Positions 1 to 15,500 of a stretch of DNA of 64,000 nucleotides are shown one piece after another. Made by a program: the position numbers and the translations under genes. The stretch's first letter is position 1; the number at the start of each line of letters is the position of its first letter. The DNA comes from Apostichopus japonicus (lineage: Eukaryota; Echinodermata; Holothuroidea; Aspidochirotida; Stichopodidae), in NCBI RefSeq assembly GCF_037975245.1, contig NC_092561.1, positions 1,958,501 through 2,022,500 on the forward strand. The letters run 5' to 3'. The notes beneath the pieces were generated by a model, which was given only the letters and a program-made list of their open reading frames with translations, made no database searches and was not told where the DNA came from.

Positions 1-595
1 TCGATGAATATTCATGTATAATCATACACTTAGTAAAGGTTGTTGTTTGTGATGGATATATTCGTAAAAGGATACACTCTCTCGTTCCTAAAAATGCGTT
101 TTCCTTCAGACATAACAAATAACGTTCAAACCTAGCAGTAGTTATGAGATGTGCCATCAAAGACTTTATTCATATCAATGATAATTCACAATTCAGGAGT
201 GATAGACACAGACGTTTATTTTATTACTTTTATCTGTAAGTGAAGTAAACCATGAGTTTCCTTCAGCTGATTCAAATGAATGACAGGATGGTGGTGCCTT
301 TCTTCAATAAACCGTTGTTAATACCAATGGACACCATTCTCACTTGTGTTGTAAACGTGGCATTCTCTATAATAAGCTGACGATTTACCTAATCACCCGA
401 CGATCGAATAATAAGTGTTACATTTCAAATGCAAATGTATGAACATTTGGCTAGGCCTAGATAAGAACATGCTATGAAATGCTGAACTGTAAAGCAACCA
501 AATTTTACATATAATGTCATTGGCATATATTCTACACATCACTTGAAGCTATTTCTGAATTTCTCTTTTGTTTTGAGTGAGTAAACCAGACCTAC
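1..595. other. CPT1 intron 8 (partial)
   Basis: AT-rich noncoding sequence downstream of the exon ending at 596. I see no further CPT1 exon here on the minus strand, so the next exon lies outside the window. Confidence 0.6.
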
Positions 596-3500
596 CTCTC
601 TCCTGCAGTCAGAGCAGGCAAATGGAGCTCAGCCTCTGTGGGTTCATAAGTGTCTTCAAGAATGCTTGTAAAAATCCTGAAGATTAAAGAAAGAAAGAAT
701 AATATGGATTGCTCCGACAACTTTGAAAATATGTATCAAAAGACGAATATTACCTAAATAAGTCACATTTGGTAGTTATTTGCATATAGTTCAAAAGATA
801 GACTTTTTTGTTCAGTTTAACAACAAGTTTGATCAAATCAAAAAATGTATAGGGAAATAATCGCTATGACGATGTTGTCAAGACTACCCAACAGAGTCCC
901 ACGCCTGATAATACATTAATGTTATTATTATAGTATTATTATTTACATTGCTGTTTGTGCACATAAAATTTGTTGCAAAAATGGAACCACCGTAAACACA
1001 CAGAGGTGTCATCACATTAATATGAAATCCATCTTATTGACAGAACACAGACATTAGAAGCAACTTCAAGATGAAATGTGACACAGAAGCTACTCACTTT
1101 TCTAGATCACAGGGCTCCAAGGTGGATCCGTTTAGCTGGAGGGGTACCTTGTAAAAGCGACCTCGGTTTAGAACGGCTATATGACGACTGTCGTTCAAGT
1201 GGACATTTCTTCAAAACGAAAAAGATGTGAAACATTACATTGCGACAGGCAATCAAGGCAAAATGCATAACAATGAAAATGAAACACTTCTTTCTGTCAA
1301 AAAATCAACAAAACCAACACTTACATAAGGAATAACGACTCATCACAAACAAAAGGCATAAAGAGTGGCCGGGAAAATGCATCAATCGATAACAGCAAGT
1401 CTTGATAACAGTTTTGTAAGAAGTCAGTTCATTTTTAATGTTGAGTGATGGCGAGTTATTTTCCCGAGTTAGAGTTGTGTCATTGCCAGTTATTTTCCTG
1501 AGTTAGAGTCCAGTCATTTTCCTGAGTTAGAGTCATTGCTAGTTTTTTTCCTGACTTAGAGTCCAATCATTTTCCCGAGTTAGAGTCGAGTCATTGCAAG
1601 TTATTTTTCTGACTTAGAAGTCCTGTTCAATGTCTCAGAGGTGCAAATTAGCGGAAAAGTCCAAGAAAACGCATCAAAGAGGAAAGCTGCAGTAGGTTTA
1701 AGAACACACGCTCGGGCTAGAATGAATTAATATCAAACAATAGTTACTATCTCTGCAGACCTGACGAGTTCTATTGTGTGAAATGCAGAGCACAAAGATT
1801 GTCTTAGTTTTGCATCCTGGCTGCAGAATGCTGCAGCCCTAACAGACAATGCTTTACGATGTCTCAGGTGGGATCCTTACCTATCTGTCTCAATGCCGGG
1901 TAATCTGGTAGTGTTAAAGACCCTCTCATACTGCCAGGAGCATAGAGGTACAGTACCAGCTCCCATAATGGGTTTAACATCCTCCCTGTCCAGAAGCTTA
2001 CGGAACTGAAGTAATGCTACAACGCAGTTAGCAGCCCGGGCTGCTTGAATATATGATAGTTGGCAAGTGATTGTATCCTGACGTAGAAAGCAGAGAGAAA
2101 AGTGATGAAACAAGATTTATTGAAAAGCCCATGCCTAATTTATATCATTTTTAGTGATAAGTTGATGGTGTAAAGTAACAGATTTATGTTCACAGGTAGG
2201 ATACCAACGCTTTCTGATCAGGAACAGTACCATTGAAAATAAGTAAATTCAATGAAAAAATGCAGCTTTGAAGTTTAAGGCTAACCCTGTTTCCATTTTT
2301 AAATGACCCCTGACCTTCCTCTCTCTACCAGTTTCATACAAAATAGTCCTTCACGAAATGAGTGGGGTCTGTAAGGAACATACCATTCCGTAGTAGTTAC
2401 TGTTGACCATGATTGGAGAGCGCCCTCTGAGGTACACATACTCCTCCCACCAATCGCTGACGTAGTTTGTCGACCAGAGCCATTTGAGGTAAAGGTATCT
2501 TTGAAATCTTGGTCCTACGGTGTCTTCAAATTCTTTGGCAAGTTTTGAAATACGGTCATACTCATCGTCCTCCAGGAGGCCTCTCACTGACTTTAAATAC
2601 TGCACACCAAAGAAAAGGACGACAAAGAAAGAAGTTTTACAAAAGATAAACAAACAAAATTATTTCATTTTGTAAATAGATGCTGATGCAAGATTATGTT
2701 GTTATTCGTTCTCATGCTGTTGTACTCATACTCATGCTGTTGAACTCGTAATCATGCTGTTGCACTCGTATTCATGCTGTTGCACTCATAACTATGTTGT
2801 TGAACTCGTTCTCATGCTGTTGTCCTCGTACTCCTGCTGTTGTACTTGAAATCATGCTGTTGTACTTGAACTCATGCTGTTGTACTCGTACTCATGCTGT
2901 TGTACTCTAACTCCTGCGTTGTCATTGTACTAATGCTGTTGTACTCATACACGTGCTGTTGTACTCGTACTCATGCTGTTGTACTCATACTCAGGCTGTT
3001 GTATTCATGCTATTGTACTCAATACTCATGTTGTTTTACTCATCTCATTCTGTTGTACTCGTACTCATGCTGTTGTACTCATTCATGCTTTTGTACTCAG
3101 TCAATTTCTTGTAGATACTGCAGTCTAAAAAAATTTCAGCCATCTCTCTCTTTTGACGATTTAAATGAAACTTCAAAATTAGTAGTATTCTGGTGAAAGT
3201 CTAAAAGATTTTTTAGTTTAACTTTGTCCAGACTTACACATACTACAAATTGTATGCTTAAAAAGTACCTACTGGTTTTGTAAAACATATTGCAGTACTC
3301 GGGTCAAAGGTCAAGATCTTACCCTTGCTGTGGTATCTTTCAGTGCTGGTACGGGCATATTAGGTAAAGATCCTTGGTAGCTGTATAAGCCTGGTTTCTT
3401 GGCACAGAAAGTCTTCATTACAGCCTGAAATAGTTTTGAGGACAGAATGTTATAAAGATGAAATACATGAAAATACATGAAAATACATGAACACTATTAA

Positions 3501-6500
3501 CATGAAAATACAACGACACGCCTGTAGGCTGGGGAAGGAAAATGGCGGGAAAACGTAGGCAGTTCGCGGAACTGCTATCCCCGCAAATAAAACCTAAGGG
3601 CGGAAACGCACTAGGAAAAACAGTCCCCAAAACCCTCCCTTTCAACAAAAAGGATACTTATCGGGCTGGAAAAGACTGCTACTGTAATACTCCTAAGAAT
3701 CCAAGGAAAGAAAACTTCCAACGATCGCAAAAAAAACCAAGACGAAATCCAAGGGAAATTTTTCCACAAGAAATCTGTGTAATGACACTTTTATTGGTAG
3801 AATGAGAAGGAAGGGCAGAGACCGGGGGGGGGGGTCCGGTCATAGAGGGCGCACAGTGTTACTATTTTACCAGGACTTAATAGGCACGGTAGAACGAGGT
3901 GCTTAGTTTGTGAGGAGACAGGTAAGCGAGGAGCAATGTAAATTAAAGAGTATACATATGTTGAGAACTAAGCATTCCTTTTAGGGGTCACTTTGGTAAG
4001 TGATGCTGTAACCCATACGGAAGCAGTATGTTAGCTTAGGTACCTTGTCAAAAATAGGATGCTGAGGGGGATGCAGCTTCCTGCAGCCAGGCTGACCTAG
4101 TACATAATATTATGTGCTGTGCAGTTTCACACAATAGACACTGCTGGTGTTAGGAGATAATCCCTATCATTTTGTATTGATTCAGCCTAGCTGAGGAGCT
4201 TGCAGCTGCTGCAGCTTTTCTTTTTGACAAGTTGCCTTTAACTAGTTAAGTTTGAGTATTAAAATGTGAAGATAATGTTGAAAATTAAGTTGAACATAAT
4301 AACAGCTTGTAAATGTTTGACTGAAGAAGAAAAAAAACACTAGCAAGCTGTCTTAATTTGAACTGTTTGGCCTATTCCTTTGTTGAACAAACTTTGGTAC
4401 CATTGATAAATTTGGGAAACAAACACAAAAAGTTGTTTAATGGAAATTTTACCAACAAGTAATCTGTCCTGAAGCATTTTATGTCCTCCTTAAGCCAAAT
4501 CTATCAACATCTTAAAAAAAAAAAAAAAAAAAAAATTTGGCTCCTTCCTACGACAGTAAACTTGGAATCGTATCACCCATAATGCAACCAGGCAAGTAGA
4601 TTCCAAAAGATGGAAAAGGGGGGACTAGGCACTTCTAGGCACCAATGGTAACAGGTCGTTAAGGGCGTGCAATGCTAAAAATGTTTCCAATTCACTGTAA
4701 GGCATGGCAGAGCTGGAATGGTTGTGCAGAGACAGGTAATGTGAAGAAGCAAAGTCAATTCATACCATCCATATTGTAGTGCTCCAGGATGTTCTCCCTC
4801 TTGGTTCATACATGTAACCTTTGTAGTATAGGAGAGCCTTCAAGGAGTACCTCAAGAAGATGATGATTCCCAACCAGAGAAACGAGGCAAATAGAAAACT
4901 AGAGATGAAGGTGCCGGTAAGTTTATTAAACGACCTGAGGGAGAAAGAGCACAACAAAAATTCAGAGAAAGAGCTGATTGACGACAGCTTAATGTAACTT
5001 CACGTCTCTCTTAAAGGTCATACTGTATTTAAGTATTTTGTGTTCCCAAATTTGATGAAAACTAAATTGGCCTATAAGATTTTTACAAAATTAGAATTTG
5101 TGAGTTTTCCAAAGTTTTCCAAAGAATCATTTCCTACAGATACCTGACCATTGAAACTATTTCCTTAGTTATGGAACTACTGTAACTGTGTCATTGAGAT
5201 CATATTCTTGGAGGCAGGAGGGATAAAACTTCTTGAAATTTCTTTCGCATCGAGCTGCATACGCAGAGCCGAGACATTTTTTTTAAACTGTGTTAATTTA
5301 TTCAATTTTTACAGCCAAGTGTAATTAAAAGACCTACTCTACAATATGTTGTTACACTACACTACTGTACATAGGTGTAGCTATAGCAACATACTATGAA
5401 AAATGGCCAGGTTGCTACAAAAATTCAAAGAGAAAATAGCAGTTTCTTTTGGTACAAGAATGGAGGAACCTATTTAGAGTTTATCTGTTCATTTCGGAAA
5501 CACAGTATGTACAGGGGGGACCACTCACGTACTTTCAACATTATTAAATGTACAATGGCATACAGGTCTATTCCATTTCTAAGGGACTAAAATGTGATAC
5601 CTCACTCCATGTAACACCATCCTCATCACACCATGTAACACCATCATCATCCCACCATGTACACCATCATCATCACACCATGTGTAACACCATCATCATC
5701 ACACCATGTACACCATCATCATCCCACCATGTAACTGGTCATCATCATCACACCATGTGTAACACCATCATCACATCATGTAACACCATCATCACACCAT
5801 GTAACACCATCATCACATCATGTAACACCATTATCATCGCACCATGCAACACCATCATCATCACATCATGTAACACCATCATCATCACACCAAGTGTAAC
5901 ACCATCATCACACCATGTACACCATCATCATCACACCATACAGTACAACACCATCATCATCACACCAAGTGTAACACCATCACCATCACACCATGTGTAA
6001 CACCATCATCATCACACCATGTACACCATCATCATCCCACCATGTAACTGGTCATCATCATCACACCATGTGTAACACCATCATCACACCATGTAACACC
6101 ATCATCACACCATGTAACACCATCATCATCACACCATGTAACACCATTATCATCGCACCATGCAACACCATCATCATCACACCATGTAACACCATCATCA
6201 TCACACCATGTAACACCATCATCACACCATGTAACACCATCATCATCACACCATGTGCAACACCATCATCACACCATGTAACACCATCATCACATCATGT
6301 AACACCATTATCATCGCACCATGCAACACCATCATCATCACATCATGTAACACCATCATCATCACACCAAGTGTAACACCATCATCATCACACCAAGTGT
6401 AACACCATCACCATCACACCATGTGTAACACCATCATCATCACACCATGTACACCATCATCATCCCACCATGTAACTGGTCATCATCATCACACCATGTG

Positions 6501-9500
6501 TAACACCATCATCACACCATGTAACACCATCATCACACCATGTAACACCATCATCATCACACCATGTAACACCATCATCATCGCACCATGCAACACCATC
6601 ATCATCACACCATGTAACACCATCATCATCACACCATGTAACACCATCATCACACCATGTAACACCATCATCATCACACCATGTGCAACACCATCATCTT
6701 CACACCATGTGTAACACCATCATCATCGCACCATGCAACACCATCATCATTACACCATGTAACACCATCATCATCACACCATGTGTAACATCATCATCAT
6801 CGCACCATGTAATACCATCATCATCACACCATGTAACAGCATCATCATCACACCATGTGTAACAGCATCATTATCACACAATTAGAGACTCAATGGGTTT
6901 CATGCCCAGACTCTCTCTTGGATGCCTCTTGTTAAAAAAGTACAGTATATAATAATATTCAGAATATTATGGCAACATTTGTCATGCATAATTTACAGCA
7001 TGCAAGAGTTACAGTTAATTGATTGCCACATTGGTTGCTAGTATATATATGCCAACAAATTCTGCACAAATTCTATACAAATTCTTGGGCTTTCTGTCAA
7101 CAGTGCTGGTTGAAACCTGTATTGATCAACACAAATCCTTGGCATTCAATTTGAGCAGTGAGGCTTATATTTCTTCCAATAGGTTATATTTTGAAAGATA
7201 CGTCATCATTGCCAAAGAATATCTTGTGGAATTTTTGAGCTTACCAATGAATATCACCTTCATAAGGACAAAAACAAATTCGGTGGTGCAATACCATTTC
7301 TGAAGATCACTTTGTCAAAGTTGGATTTTGTAATAAGAAGGACAAAGTTTAAAAAAAAAAATGTAAATACAGCATGTATTGCTATATGGTTAAATTGTTA
7401 TGACATTCTCTGTGTATTCAACTAATACACAAGAAAAGCAATTGTGCAGTTGTGAATATACAATACTGTATATATTTTTACATTTTTTTAAAATATAATC
7501 ACAATGCAAAATTAAAGAAGAACGATAGTGACAGAAAAAAAATCTCTCATTTTCATATATAATGTAGTTTGTAAGTTACCAAGCAACATATTTTTTTAAT
7601 TTTCCAAATAGCACACCAGAAAGTTATAAAAAAGGGTATTAAAACATCGTTTTTTCGCCTCCGTAATTTGGGAATTTGCAAACACTGCAACGACCTTGAA
7701 CAGCCCTCAGGTCAGTGAATGACGTCACTGTGATGATCTTTTTCTGTTGTGAACTGTTCAGTACGGAGCTGTGCGTGCATTTCGTGTCAGCATAACTGTT
7801 ATTTTCCGGCGTAATGTTCAAGACATAAATAGATAATGAATATCATAGTGTTTCTTGATTTCTTCACCACGTGTTTAGAAGGTTTTTTTTACGAAATTTG
7901 CGGCGATTTCGCAACGATTTCCCAATATCTGAAGAGGTAACTCGCAAGCTGACCCAAAGTAACGTAAATCTCAAGATCACGTTTTTGGCGGGTTTTATAC
8001 AGAGTGATGTATGAATGTGCTCTCTTACCAGTCAAACTGGCACAATAACAATAGTGATGATAGTCTCAAACGTAGATTAGTATAACATCCGAAAGAAAAT
8101 CCAAAGTTCTAAACAAAGTAGATTCGCTTGTATGCACTAGGCCTACTGTAAAACATAAACGTTCCTTGTTCCGTGCGTCATGAAATCCAACAGAAAGGTT
8201 TCATTGAGCTTGAAATACAACTGCATTTGAACTCAATCGAGTTGTTAGTCTAGCTCGAACAATTTTCTCACTACATGCAATGCCTATTGCGTTTATTCAC
8301 ATGCATGCCTCGTGGTTTGGGCTTCAGGAGGAATCGTATTCTAGCCCAACTTCACGTAGGTCCGCAAACGGTACTTTCACACTGTGCAAACATAAGTGAC
8401 AGTGTGCTCTACCGTAAGTAATACTTACACGATGTTTTGTTTCGCTCGAGCATACACACATTTCCTATTCGTATTACATTTAAAGTGGTTTGGAGGGTAT
8501 GAACACATCTCTGCCCCAAAAAAACTCTGCCTAAGCGACGTCCATGCCCCAATTGAAATTTGCACGTTGATTCTCTCCTCACATACCGTAGTCATTAGGT
8601 TGTTCACGTCTGACATGTCTTCCAGTTCTAACACTTACTGTTGCATTTATCGGGATATATATAAATAATGCGGCATAAAAGCATCAATCTTTCAAACTTT
8701 TATTACTTTAGTGACCTTGCCACACGCAAATTTCAATTGGGCCCGAGAAGCATCTTCTGTGAAGTGGGCAGAACAAACTTTCACATTCTTGCCATGAGAA
8801 ACTCCTGGTGCGATGAAGTCTTTCCTGGTTCTCCTCACAAATCGTATCCAGAGTTTCCGATATCTCTCACTACTTTTTCCGCTTGGAAAATTGAGAAAAC
8901 TTATTGTAGAGTCCACATTCATTCTGTTGCATCCCCTTACAACGCAATTTCTTGGATTTTGCTAGTGGTTTACGTTGTTTGTCGAGTCTAATATAGAGTA
9001 GGTTGCAACTAAACTTACACACTAAGTGCACACTGCTGAAGTACACTACGCCGAGCTCACGTTGTTATCATCATAATGACGTCACATGTCACTGTAGATC
9101 ACGTGATCATCATATCGCTTTTCGCGAAAAGCCCAATTTTTGTTTAAAAATCAACGAGTTTAGGAATTTTTTTTAAGCCTTTCCCAACATCGGATTGACT
9201 TGAATTTTCACATGTGTAAAATGGAAACCAACTACAATACTCTTGAATAGAATCGTATTTTTTCTTCGATGGTGAAAAATCACTATCGTTCATCTTTAAT
9301 ATAAAATAAGGTCATTTGAAAGAATTTTTCAGTGCTAGAGGATGGAGATCTCACCTTCACAGTAACTTAACAGTCAGGTTATGCTGTAATATTATATGAG
9401 GTCACTTTGAAACACTCAACACTTATCTTTTGAAAAAAACAAGTCACACTGTTTGTTTACATTCTAAAGCAAATCTATAAATGCAGATTACTTTATTTGC

Positions 9501-12500
9501 AAACAACTTATTGCTTTCTTTCTTTACATCTGTACTCATTGAGTGACTCCCTAGCAACCATAACGCTCAACAACAGTATGTACTTGAAGTTTCTAAAGCT
9601 AGGGCTGCCATCAATTTGTCCCCCAAACTCTACCGTCCCATTCTTTTTTCTTTCTTTTTTTAAAGTAAAAAAGAAGATGATGTTCTGACCTGTAGGAAAA
9701 CATGCTACTGTACTTGTTCCAATTATTACCATGGAAACGAGTACTTTCCTGTTTGGTTAACCTATTTAGATGTTCATAGTAATTTACAACAATGTGTTTT
9801 TAAACAATTACCCAGTTTTCTACAACAGCAGATTTCCTTATACAAAGTTCTGAAGTCACAAAGGTCTAGATACCTTAACATGATACAGTGCGGTTGAAAG
9901 TAGGCATAACAGGCAGTATTGTGTCAGGGACATATTTATAAGTATTTACATACTGTATCAAAATGTCATGCAAAATGTGCAAGTTTCTATATGAACAAGT
10001 GCCAAGATGTAGTTAATAGCAGTTTTTGTGCATGTACAGGAATCATATAGTATTTTATAGTCCTGAGACAAAAGTTCATAGCCTTCAATAGCTGCTACAC
10101 AAAGATTGAGAAACTTAATTATTCTCTGTGTGTGACATTCACCATAGATATACAGTATGTAGTAAGCGTAGTTAGCGAGACTGGCACGCTGATAAGTGAA
10201 CCAGTCTTCAGTTAATTATGATCTGCTTGGTAAAAGTCTCAGGTCAAACTGGTCAGTGATTACATTAAGTGTATCTATATGTACTGTATATCAACTGGCG
10301 TGACAACGTGTGGAAGGAGGAAATTGTTCCATCCAGCTGGACGAATGGACGATGCAAATAAATGGCAAGTCTAAGGCAGAACACACAGCTATCGCTACTA
10401 TATCATGTCAGACTTTTGACTGACTCTATTCAGCAGACTTGTAGCAAGTCCAAACTTGTAAAAGTACTTGTGTATTAAACTCACATTTAAATGGACTTGT
10501 ACTCACACTGGTAGCATTTTGGAATGTTACAGTAGTATCTAGATACTCAGTACTACAATGAGAGTAAGTACTAATATGTGTACTCATAACCAGGGGAAGT
10601 CTACTGCTAGTTGTACTTGCATGTGTTGTTGACACCTTAGTACAGTACAACTCGGTTACGGTATGTACAGTAAACTAAATTTAAAATCCTTACTACCATG
10701 AAACAGAACGTTCTGGCAGTTACTAAGCCTTTTCAAATGACAGTGTTTGTTAATGCCTGCACACTGTAGTTATAGTACTACAGGTCTATTTGTACATTTA
10801 TTGATATGAAACATTGCATGGTACGCTGCGACTGTATGTTATAAAATGTATTCGTTAATGCCAGTTCATGTTCTGCAACCACTACCAGCAATAAGAACAT
10901 AGCAAGTACTGTACACATAAAGCAATATAAAGTGACAGGCAAAATAATTTAAGAAAGATAGATAAATAAAAAGCATTTAGCCCAGCTTCTATGTATGTAT
11001 ACATGTCAAATTAACATATGTACAGTAGAAGTAGACATACATGTACAGATGGGCTTTGATCCAAGAAAAGTGATAAAATATCTTATTACAACAAAGCAAT
11101 ATCTACTGTACAGACACACCAAATGGATGAATTCATCGCACTTGTGGTGTCACAACGTACTGTAGAAAGAGACCTTCAGTTTGCTCTTAAAGGGACAACC
11201 GACAAGACTTTGAGATCTGTTATCCCCTTGACCCCCCCCCCCCGCCCTCCAAACACCAAAAACCGTCAACATTTCTAGCAAACCCATCCTTAATTTAGTA
11301 GTTAACTTGGCCGCACCTCTCTCTGCCTTTCTTGTAATCTTCAATGGGGTGAGATTTTTTATCTGGTTAACCAGAATTAAGCTCTTTCCTGGTGGAAAAG
11401 ATGACTTCAGGCCAAGTTTTAGCCTTGAAATGATTATATAGTACGAGGAAAAGAACAAACTTGAATGCTAATACCGTTTCTATAGCTAATGCAGTTTTTC
11501 AAGATATTCAGCTTTCAAATTAAAAATGTCTGGTATGCTCCTTTAAGGCTCAATTGATGAAGACACTGGCTCCTCAGTGCAGACCTAAATTTTTTTAGCA
11601 ATTGCTTTACAAATTTGTTCTGTGGGGTAAGTCAATCAAAATCGTCATTTAAGACGTAAGAACAACAGTGTACTCTTGGATGACTTGCAACACCCTTTGC
11701 CCAAGTTTACAAATTTTAAATGCATTTTATAGATGGCCATAAAAGTAATAAACGTGTTGCTATTGACATTTTGCGTTGTGTTAGACTAGGTCACCTATCA
11801 ATTTAATAAATGATAAGCCTCAGATGTTCAAAGGAGCATTTCTCAAAAACTAAAAGGGATCTACGGAAATACGACCGTGACTGACAAACAATGTTTTCCA
11901 ACGGTCCAGAGCATACCAACATTAACGTCATGCCTCATGGCATCCTCTGACTACAGTTTGTTCACCTATGATCGGTACAATGCCCAAGATGCACATTAAA
12001 TATTGCAAAACAGTCAAATATATGTAGCAGTGACTATTACGTAAATATAAAATAGATTTAATTCTTTTTACAGTCATACTGACCTAAAATCAGAAATAAA
12101 GAATATTGTTTAATTAACTGTAGTTTGAAAGACTCGAAGGGTTGTAAATTAACTTTACACCTTGCTGACGAGAGGGACAATGGAACACCACTAGTATGAC
12201 CCATTTATACTGTACAACAGTTTAGAACGAAACTCTGGGGTAAATGGCTACTGTAAGGCAATGTTAACCCTCACTTTCCTTGACCTGTTTTTAGCTCCAT
12301 CCAAGGAGAAAAACTGCTGGTAGAATCAGAGATATTACAGATTAGTTTTCACAGTTGTTTGCTTTAATATTGATCGTAGAGTTGTATATGGGTTTCTCAA
12401 TATAATTACTGTACATTTACAGATTTATGGATACAGGAGTTAGCTGGGAAAATACTGAGAAATGGTAACCAATTATTAAAAAGAGTTCTCACTACTGGAG

Positions 12501-15500
12501 ATAGACGAAAGACTGTTTTTATGTTTTTATGGTAGGCTAACATAGAAAGTGAAAATATCTTGGATCTAAATTTACTTCCAATGGTATCACCATTATGCAA
12601 TTGAGTACCTTTAATTTGGTAAAAAATGCTCAAAGGTGAGGGGGATCTCACCAGTATGCCCTTCTATATTGGTTACACTTTTCAGGCAAATCGTTAGTCC
12701 CCCTTCACCCCCCCGCCTCCCACTCAACGTCAAATTGGGCTCCTATGCCCATGAATATTTAACACGATAAAAGAGCTAGCCTTTCCAAGTAAAAGCCTTA
12801 CATTGCTGTACGAGATACAGTATATTGCAGATTTACTGTAGGTAATTTTTAACAGGTCAATAAATGAGCAGTTGGTGATTAACTACAAGCTGTGTAACCT
12901 CCAACATCAAACAGACCCCTATAAATATATTTGCACAATAATAAATAATTTCCCGTCACTGAGGATGAGGGTTAGCTTTGTTCTGTATATACCGTATTTT
13001 ATACAAAGTGACCTTCTCAAGATGAAACCTGCTTTACACCATCTGGGCTGTGTACTTTAGTCCTTGAATTACCACTAAATACACAATAAACAGGTAATAA
13101 AGACAAACCTTAGTAGATGTACTGGGTTATTTCTTATGTATATACATATGGAATATTCCATCTCCTAAATAGTCACATGCCATACATATCTAATGTATGA
13201 TCCAACCGATTAGGAGTGGCTGTGGGAGGCCAATTGGGCAGTAATCAAAACAGTTGTAGTTCCTTTTTCACTTTCAAGTTTACCATACTAACTTCTCTCC
13301 CCCAACCCCCCCCCCCTCACCCAACCCACCCCTTTCCAACATACACACAGCAGTGAGAAATGTAATATGTTCCAAATTTTGTAGAAATTTTGTTCCAAGT
13401 CTTGAATTTTCAAGATTGTAGATAAGACTAACTGTACTTCATGAATCTTTGCACTTTTTAGTATGGTACTGTACAGTGCAGTTATTTGACCATTTCGCAT
13501 CTATAATACTTTCAATTACTTTGCAATGTGATAATGAATAAGTTATTCCCTGCACACATACACAGACACAAACATACAGACAGACAGACAGACGTACAAA
13601 AATAATTACAATTGGTACAGCAGAATGTTACCCAAGGACTTACAGTAAATATCTGTACTGTACCAAAGTCCTTGTTTGAGTCCATCCTACTGTACGATAT
13701 GGCCAGTATACCATTTAATTTTCACCTTGACTTTGAGTCCTGTAGGATATATACTGTATATTTAACTGTCGGGACAAACACTATTAAACTTTTAAGAGGT
13801 TACTTAAAATGTAAATTGGTCTAAATGGTGACATTTCGATCAAAGTTGCCAAAAAGAGCCACAACGTTATGAACGTACTTCCTACTGTGTAGCTAGGGTT
13901 TCAATTAGTGTTGCGCCGATATTACCAATATCGGTTTTGGCCGATATCCGATATTATCATCCCAATATCGGTCCGATACCGATACCGATACCGATATTTT
14001 TTAACAGACAAAATAAAGGCAAAATCGTACTTTTAGTCATGCATACATTCACAAATAAATCTTCAAGTAAACAACAAAATATGGTGTTTTGTGTTCCTTT
14101 TGTCCTAAGTTGAAAAGAATGACTTTTTTCCTGATTTTGAAAAAGAGAATTATAATTGAAATCCAGCCAGAATCTTTTTCACTGCAGCGCTGCACGCGAT
14201 AATAAAATGGACGCAGTAAATGTGAGCCTTAACATCGTAAAGACTTACAAGTAGCTATAGTGTTAACGTATGCTTGCAAAATTGCATCTTAATTAGGTTA
14301 CGAACTGTCGATCACAATGTAAAAATGATAATTTATTGAGTTTATACTCAATGTACAACTTATTCACTTGACCGTATAGAGAAGAAAAAAACTGAAAATC
14401 AGTAGAGAAATGACCAATTGTGTACGGAAAGTAAGGTGGTACACCTTTCAAATATTACGAAAGATCGAACAAAACACTTTCGAAAAATTCACGCAAAACT
14501 GGCATATCGTACTAAATGCAACTAATGTCATGTAAACAAGGCTCTAGTGCATCCATTTATGAATATACCGTAAGACCACATCTGTTTTTAAGCGGGGGAA
14601 AAAAGAAAGTATTTTCTAGAATTTCCAAAAATACGGAAAAAATAATATCCTACCATAGTTAATTGTATAGCAAATAGCCTAACCACCTCGGCGGTTACGG
14701 ATCTCACGTAACTGAAAAGTTCCCTGGCAACTTGCCAAAAAATGTTAACAAACAGGTGTTACACAGGGGATGAGCTTACAGTGTGTTTGGGAAGGTACCT
14801 GGGAAAATTCGCAGCACATGTACGGCGGTAGTTGGGTATAGGGTTAAACACCGCAGTTGTAAAAATGTACGCATTGTGCACGCTATTCATTGTTAGGCAG
14901 TCTAGAGACAGGGCTTTGCTGAACGTTGTTTGTTTCATAATATCGGAAGTTTTGTAAGTTGCACTTTTTAAAGATTGAAAGACAGATTAAATCTCTTTTC
15001 ATTTTATAACATAATATAGCTACTCTAACTTGTCATTTTAAAATTTTCGTCTGTTTCGTGACAATTTAAATAAGAAAATTATTTTGCATACTCAACTGCG
15101 ATTTTTTTTTTATCGCCAGACACGCAAAAAAAAGCCAATTTTTCGGGGCTTTATCCCCCAGGATCCCCACAAGGGGTTCTACCCCATGACCCCACCAAGG
15201 CCCTAAGGCGGGCCCCTGGACACTACGCCTTTTATGCTCGCGTGCTCGGCGTGTTCGCTGGGCGAACACCGGCGGGAAATCGGCAGTGTGTTCGCGGAAA
15301 ATTAAAAGTGCAGTTATGCATCATGTTCAAGGTTTTCACGGAGGCCTTGGAGAAAATGAATGGTTAGTACAGTACAGTGTATACATGCTGCACTAATGCT
15401 ATGTGTAGGCCAAGGTTCACGAAGGTCATTGGTTATATTCGCGCGCCGTAGACGTGTTTTAGAGGTTACGGAGGGTCAGGTTTCCATGGATATTAATCGA

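Noticed and set aside
2894-3196. 100-codon Tyr/Cys/Leu-rich ORF
   Set aside because: Entirely produced by the 20-bp minisatellite in CPT1 intron 4.
5548-6714. Long open frames of Thr-Ile-Ile-Thr-Pro and His-rich repeats
   Set aside because: They follow the minisatellite period in a CPT1 intron, occur on both strands, and have no splice sites or conserved domain.
5600-6880. CRISPR-like array
   Set aside because: Units have no unique spacers of fixed length and the genome is eukaryotic; it is a minisatellite.
7019-7303. 94-codon ORF in CPT1 intron 2
   Set aside because: No motif, homology or splice context; plausible by chance in AT-rich DNA.
15066-15269. Arg-rich ORF inside the hAT element
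   Set aside because: Lies in a GC-rich repeat fragment and has no BED finger, dimerisation domain or other transposase motif.
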